64,000 nucleotides of DNA from Enoplolaimus lenunculus (taxonomy: Eukaryota > Nematoda > Enoplea > Enoplida > Thoracostomopsidae): contig JASANG010002840.1 of the NCBI GenBank assembly GCA_030248215.1, positions 62,001 to 126,000 of the forward strand, written 5' to 3'. Of the stretch, positions 58,335-64,000 are shown in pieces. Each line of letters starts with the position of its first letter. The stretch's first letter is position 1. The translations under genes and the position numbers were made by a program. Under the pieces are notes generated by a model. That model was given only the letters and a program-made list of their open reading frames with translations. It was not told where the DNA came from and searched no databases.

Positions 58335-61300
58335 TCAGGCATATAAGCCCAGACGATACACTTTGGCGGACAGGAACGAATGCAAAATGAACACAACAGG
58401 TTTCGGGGAGCCATGAAGATCTAATTCCTATAATGACATAAGAATGTTTTACTATGACAAAATAATGACAAAGAACTCACCTGATGCAAATACCCTCTCT
58501 GCAAGCATCCGATCCCAGGACAATGTTAAAGATACCTCAGAGATAATGTTATACATAGATGCTTCCAAACAATGCCCCTACAACTTTAAAGTTTAATGTT
58601 TTGCAAAATTTGCTATCTTCAGCGATGTTTTCCAATCTGCTTTTATCTGAAGAAATTTACAGGTATTTTTCTTTCTCTTCTGAGTTCATTAACAAACTTT
58701 TAACTTCGCATACTTTGAAACACCGGTCCTCGAACATTCAAATTAAAGCAATTGCATAAGAAAGGTCTACAAAATGCTGTTAGGTGTTACCTGTTCGCCT
58801 CCCTCGCCACCAAAATCAACCCAAAAAATCCGTTGCCCGTCGTCGCCCGATGACTTTATGCTTTCAAACGGATGACGCCAATATACTTGGCCTGGCGGCA
58901 ACGATCCACCGGAACCGGAAACGCCGTTGACTAGACCTGCTGCGCTGCTGATATTTTGAGCACCCAAGTGTGGCACTGTGGCAGCGCCAGTTGACGAATC
59001 GTTTGCAATCAGCGTAAGGCCGTCTTCGGCGTGAAGAATCAATTTACAGTCATGTGTTTGCCAAGTACAATCTATAATGTGCAAATATTATTTTCTTTTA
59101 CGATCTGAATATAGTTATAGAAGAACGGGAATCAGAGCAAAATTAAAAGTCAATAATAGCCACTTCGACTTCTAACAACTGTAGTTGCCCACGGGGCGGG
59201 ACCAATCGTGGCCAAGTTAAAACATGTAAAAGCAGCTAAGATATACGTAATACAAATATGGCGACTAACAGTGGGAAAATAAACAAAACCGCGACCAGTA
59301 ATTTCATGTGATTTTGATATTTTTCAAACGAGAATCGAGTGTGATAGGATTGTATTTCATGGTAGATAATTAAGTATAGTATATAAAAAATGGCCTCGGT
59401 TAGGCCCTGGCAAATAACTTGTTGGTCAGGCGCGATGCCGAGGCCAGACACACGTGCATCTGTACTAACGACCATAAAAATTTATTGTAATAATTTATTT
59501 GGGTCCTTATTAAACTTATAAATATCTTTAACATAATCAAAGTTCAAGGTTATCGCATTTAGTAAACAAGTTCGAAATTAAACGTACGGCATGAAACTTC
59601 TTTGATGGATAAACATGCATCGTAAGTTGTATGTACTATAGTTTTTACCCATGTAGCCAGATCTCGGTGCGTCTCCACCTGAAAACAAAAATTACATGCG
59701 TACACGGTTAAGGGTTTTGACAAATTCGCTTATATGCACAGATAATGGGCTTGTGACACCACAATATACTTATTAACCATAACAACAACAATGGTACGGC
59801 TTAAAGTAGCACAGATACGCAGAGTCAAAACAGAAAAAAATTGCAATAATTTATTATTGATTTACCCTTAAAACATGCGCTTCAATTCCTTGCTTAGTTC
59901 CAGTTCGCGTTGTAAACGATATAACATCAGTTAAGCCAGCAATAACAGGGTTACTACGTGATGTGGTGTGAACTAGTCTGAAAAAACAGATAACCGCGAA
60001 TTAGCAACACAATGTCAAAACAGGTAGCTTCTATATTGGAATAATCGGATCAAATATAAACAGTGCTCCAGCACATGAACCTAAAAGACATTCATGTTAC
60101 GAAAACGATGTAACAATGGACATGAAAGTTAAAAACAAAACGCAAGAATTCACAATTAAATTCAGTGGGTAGAAGTTCCCAAACAACAATTCCCGTTGAG
60201 ACGAAATCAATAATTTTTACAACAGAACCACTTATACCTCAATATAAGAAGAGTAGGGCACTAAAACTGTCTTAACATAAAGCTTGATGAGAGCTACTAG
60301 GTCAAAAAGGAAATAATTTTTTCACACATGCTGCGTACCAAAGTACTGTAAGCACAAATGTTCTACGCATATGAGCAAAACGTTCAAAGAAGGCTGTTTT
60401 TGATCACAGAAATATTATACATACAGCTTGATTCACAAATTACCTGGTTGCTATGAGCGGCCGGCTGACTTTTGGGCATGCCCATTCCGATTTTAAACTT
60501 GGCGCATGTTCGTAAAACAAGAGATCATTTTGAGTCACTGCAGCGAAAATTGGCTTCCACTGTTGAATGCCATCGGAGTTTTGTATCTATAATACTTCTA
60601 TTAAGACAGTTATCTACGTACATTGCTCATTGGGGTGAAAAATAAACCATCGTTCCTCATAATTTTTTCAAAACCTCCAAAAACGCATATGCAATATGCA
60701 TTTCTTGTTTTAGCAAAACGCTGAGCGTAGTTATTGCTAACGGATGACGTAACTAAACAACGAACCTAAAACTCGACAGAACAGCAACATAACTTTGCGC
60801 AAAATCAAAACGAAAATTCACAAAGTCAGCGAAACAGCATACGGCACGCTCCTACCTTTTCTCCCAACCAATTCATGATTTTTATCTCAGGGCTTCCTCC
60901 AAGCATCAAGTTTGCTTCTGCATTAGCTTGCGTCAGCAACGATTCAATGGATGAATGAAGCGATTGAAACCACATATCCGCTTCATGTGAATTAGGGCAT
61001 CTTAAAAGAAAAACTGATCAGATACATCAGCTGCTATTGCAAAATGACATGCGAACAGTTTATGAGTAAGCATAAAGTAGTCTTCAAAAACAGTAAAAAC
61101 TCAGTAGCTAAATAACAAATGTTCCGTATAAACAGCGCAGCGGAGCTACTAGATTGTATAAAATGAGAATTAAGCCTAGCTGGGTTGCACCTAGATTACT
61201 TTACAGTCCCATTGTTACTAAATAGCACGTATCTTACAAAACAGGTATAATTGTTGAACAAAAATTGCACACCTAATTGTCAGAGTATGCCTTCCATTTG

Positions 61301-63427
61301 GAGACGTTAATTCAACTAATCGATGATCGTTATCGGGGTGGATAAAGCTTCCTCGAATGATATAGCACAACTTTAACGGTATAAGCTAAAATGTTAGTGT
61401 AATCAATTAAAGGTTGTCTTTGTTTAATTTACGACTTAAAATTTCATAGGAACAGTATGAATGAATGTATAATATGCTTGCTATAATGCCCTGACTAGAC
61501 ATTCGTTTTATTTTTAGGGTGCTGAACCTTGGTTATTTTAAACACCCGAATAGTATATATCTCTAAAAAGTCGCAATGAATATGGTGGGAATCAATTGGG
61601 AGGTCCCTAAATTGTAACTGAGGGAGGAAAACGTGGCGGTCCAGTATAACTAACCGGGGACGCCCCAGTGAGAAAAACGTGGTGAACAACAACTGGGGCG
61701 CCCCGTCTTGCAGGGAGCGTGTCCTCTGAAAAACATTCCAAGGGTGGGTACCCAGACGAGCCCCGCTTCAACCTTTGCAGACCTGAAGTGAGGCCTGATA
61801 ATAAATTTGAGGGACAACCAGAGTATACGTTTTACAGCGGACATCACTATGCAAATGTTATAAAGGGAAATGCTGTACGTATGTATATGTATGATGCGTG
61901 TACCACAAAACATAGTACAGAAGCGGCGGGAAACTGGAGGGCCCCTTTAGGTTTTGTAGGAGTACGTGTCATGCGAAAAACTTTACTGAAGTGGGTGCCC
62001 AGCTGGTTTATCCAATCAATCTTTGAAAGGTCCAACTGAAAAGGCCAAAGCCCGTTCGTTAGTTGGAGCGTGAATAGACTACGCGTTAGTACATATACAA
62101 ATAATTGAAGCTAAGTGCAGCAAACCAAAAACGTAAAGATACACAGTAATATACTATAATCTGGCAAATATGGACCTTCACGTCTTGTCGTTGTGTGTCT
62201 TTAACGGTTGATTTCGCTGTTGCATAAGCATCGTCTTCCCATCCAATGTCAGACAAAATATTCTGTTTTTTAAAATAAGGCATCACTTCGCGCAGATATT
62301 TCACTAGAAATATTACAAATTTGATGACGTGCGGCACAACACAACCTTTATTTAATTTGGTGTTTCTTGTGATGCTCATACTTTCCAAACGAGAATCACG
62401 CGTGATTGTAATGTTTTCCATGCGAGTCAAATAAGGATTGTATATGAAAACGGGCCCCGGAAAATAACGTGCTGGGTCCGGGCTTGGCCCCGGTTTCAGG
62501 GCCAGGACCAGGCTTTGGAGCATCTCTAGAGTATACTATATACTGCAAACAAAACTTCGAAATGTTCACACAAAAAGCTGACTTCCAGGATATTTTGTAC
62601 GCTTACCTTCAAGGTCAACAACTTTGCCAGCACGTTTTAGAGCACGCACAGCTTCATCGTGAGTTGCATCCCGCAATGACTCGTTATTAACTGACAAAAT
62701 TGCGTCGCCCACATATAACTGTCCCGTGGTGTCTGCTGCCATTCCCTTAAGCATTTCAGGACAAATAAATAGACATCTTTTTGCTTCCTAACCACTCGCC
62801 CATATTATTTACATATAGGTTTTTAGAGCCATTTCACAAACAACACGAAGACTTCGCTAACACGCGCAATTAAATTTTCATACCAGAATCAAATCACACG
62901 TAATAAATGATAAACAGCTTTGAAACTTGCAAAACTACTTCTGGGTGAAACCTACGCACCGCACAGCATGTACCTTCAAAGAAACATTTATCAATATGTA
63001 TTAAGTGGATCGTGTACGGACGGCCATTTGTCTTCAAACTGTCAACTTTTGGAAAAGTGCATGCTCGGCTGCAAATGTACTGCCATATATTAGTAACGTT
63101 GATATTCCATAGAGTGGAAAAGTCGCAAAGCAAAAGTGCACCACAAATATTTAAAAACTTACTTTGAAAATCTTGGAAATTAAGATTGGCATTTTGTTTT
63201 CTTTACCGCCTTTGATGCTTATGCCAAGTCCGTTATGATCGGCTTTGTGTATTCGAACCAAACGTTTTTCGGACGCTACATTATCAGGAGCTCCTGTAGC
63301 AGATAGCACCGCGCTCAATTCGTTATCAGGGCCGACATGGCCATTAGCACCGCCACCCGACGAAGGTCCAAGACCAGAATCGTCAGCATTCAAAATAAGT
63401 GCGGTTTCATCGAGAGTAACAGATAAC
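58335..63427 (-). CDS. Syntrophin (dystrophin-associated adaptor), 5' end missing
   Basis: Syntrophins link dystrophin at the membrane to channels and signalling proteins. I assembled ten exons with consistent phases: 63427-63163, 62745-62607, 62303-62176, 61385-61273, 61000-60856, 60586-60444, 59977-59866, 59678-59588, 59071-58791 and 58427-58335. They give about 502 residues to a TGA stop. In order they encode the end of the first half of PH1 ([11 protein letters not shown]), the PDZ domain ([50 protein letters not shown]), the second half of PH1 ([23 protein letters not shown]), PH2 ([32 protein letters not shown]) and the C-terminal SU region ([33 protein letters not shown]). All introns are GT-AG. 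The exon with the start codon lies beyond 64000. Residues match alpha/beta syntrophins rather than gamma. Confidence 0.95.
59300..59465 (+). mobile_element. SINE body fragment in a syntrophin intron
   Basis: CAAACGAGAATCGAGTGTGA, ATAGTATATAAAAAATGGCC and GGCAAATAACTTGTTGG match the body of the SINE at 11275-11450 and the copy at 62.4 kb. The tRNA-like head is absent. Confidence 0.5.
61388..62175. other. Syntrophin intron with GC-rich repeat-like tract
   Basis: GGGGACGCCCCAGTGAGAAAAACG and CTGGGGCGCCCC (61658-61705) form a local inverted repeat. The plus-strand open frame 61719-62039 covers the adjacent tract but has no family resemblance. Confidence 0.35.
62370..62521 (+). mobile_element. 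SINE body fragment in a syntrophin intron, second copy
   Basis: CCAAACGAGAATCACGCGTG, AAGGATTGTATATGAAAAC and GGAAAATAACGTGCTGGG, then a GGGCCCGG-rich tail. It is the same body as at 59.3 kb. Confidence 0.5.
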
Positions 63428-64000
63428 CTTGAAAAGTTGAATATTCAATGTGAAAAGAACTGTTATATGTAATTACAGGTGCGGAATGGAAGTCAACGAC
63501 ACTAGTAGTATAAGTATCTATACATATATAGTTCAAAAAGGTTCTTCTAATTCAGATATTGCCACCTTGCCTGATATGCGCTGTAATTTGTATGGCAATT
63601 CGATAAGGTGATTGACATAACAAGCTCATATCTGCACATAGTTCACAATATGTAGCAATAAATTAAAGAATAAGTTTGAAATATCGAAGATTGGTTTCCA
63701 CGATTGGTTGTTTAGACGTATTTCATCCAAAAACACATAAGTTCACGTAGAAAACAAAGACCGATGCGAATAAATAATATAAAAAGGGATTATTAAGCGG
63801 ATTAACCTAACCCACTGCAGCAGAGAATATACACGTGGAAATGTGTGATCGTCCAAAACCAAACATTTTCGCAGTTTTCAAACGTTAAACAGCCAGTCTA
63901 AGCTATTGTTTCTATTTCTTTTTGCCACCAGCAATATTTTTAAAAGAATTGCGACTTTCCGGTGGGATCAAATTTTGATCCGCCCCGGAAAGACACTTCT
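63428..64000. other. Syntrophin 5' intron (partial)
   Basis: This lies upstream of the acceptor CTTTTCAAG at 63436-63428. No start-codon exon resembling a syntrophin N-terminus was seen. The extreme right end (63950-64000) has a TTTCCGG-TGGGATCAAATTTTGATC hairpin-like sequence. Confidence 0.35.

Overview
This is nuclear DNA of an invertebrate animal. It is AT-rich, the coding sequence is split by introns of about 0.3 to 1.9 kb, and mobile elements are dense. All four recognisable genes are conserved animal genes: selenophosphate synthetase 2 (SPS2), cytochrome c oxidase subunit 6B, mitoferrin and syntrophin. The phylum cannot be fixed from the sequence. An in-frame UGA at the active site of SPS2 means the animal is likely to make selenoproteins.

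Layout. 1-7.2 kb: SPS2 on the minus strand (6544 down to 2061, eight coding exons), with hAT-like MITEs in two introns and a third downstream. 7.2-13 kb: tRNA-derived SINEs, one interrupted by a foldback element, a decayed Tc1/mariner transposon with both ends intact, a decayed SGNH-like frame and a tRNA-like pseudogene. 13.0-16.1 kb: COX6B on the plus strand (three coding exons), whose 5' end lies in a palindromic duplication. 16.1-21.2 kb: repeats only, including a 276-bp tandem duplication. 21.2-22.25 kb: an intact, intronless mitoferrin gene on the minus strand. 22.5-25.1 kb: a 5'-truncated jockey/CR1-like LINE whose reverse transcriptase is split by an antisense piece of a second LINE. 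25-58 kb: a long stretch without a recognised gene, filled with MITEs, foldbacks, TTAGGC arrays, a 17-copy 33-bp minisatellite and a few unidentified open frames. 58.3-63.4 kb: a syntrophin gene on the minus strand, ten exons from the PH1/PDZ region to the stop; its first exon lies beyond the window.

The genes do not form an operon. COX6B and mitoferrin act in mitochondria, SPS2 makes the selenium donor for selenocysteine synthesis, and syntrophin is a membrane-cytoskeleton adaptor.

Two observations stand out. First, SPS2 carries a UGA in place of Cys/Sec, but I could not find a convincing SECIS element in the short 3' UTR. Second, many dispersed elements share the terminal word CAGGGTGCAACCGG and 8-bp target duplications, but their subterminal short repeats are spelled differently in each subfamily (CCGGTT, CCGGCT, GGAATC, GGTCTC and others), as if one layout had been rewritten with different hexamers.
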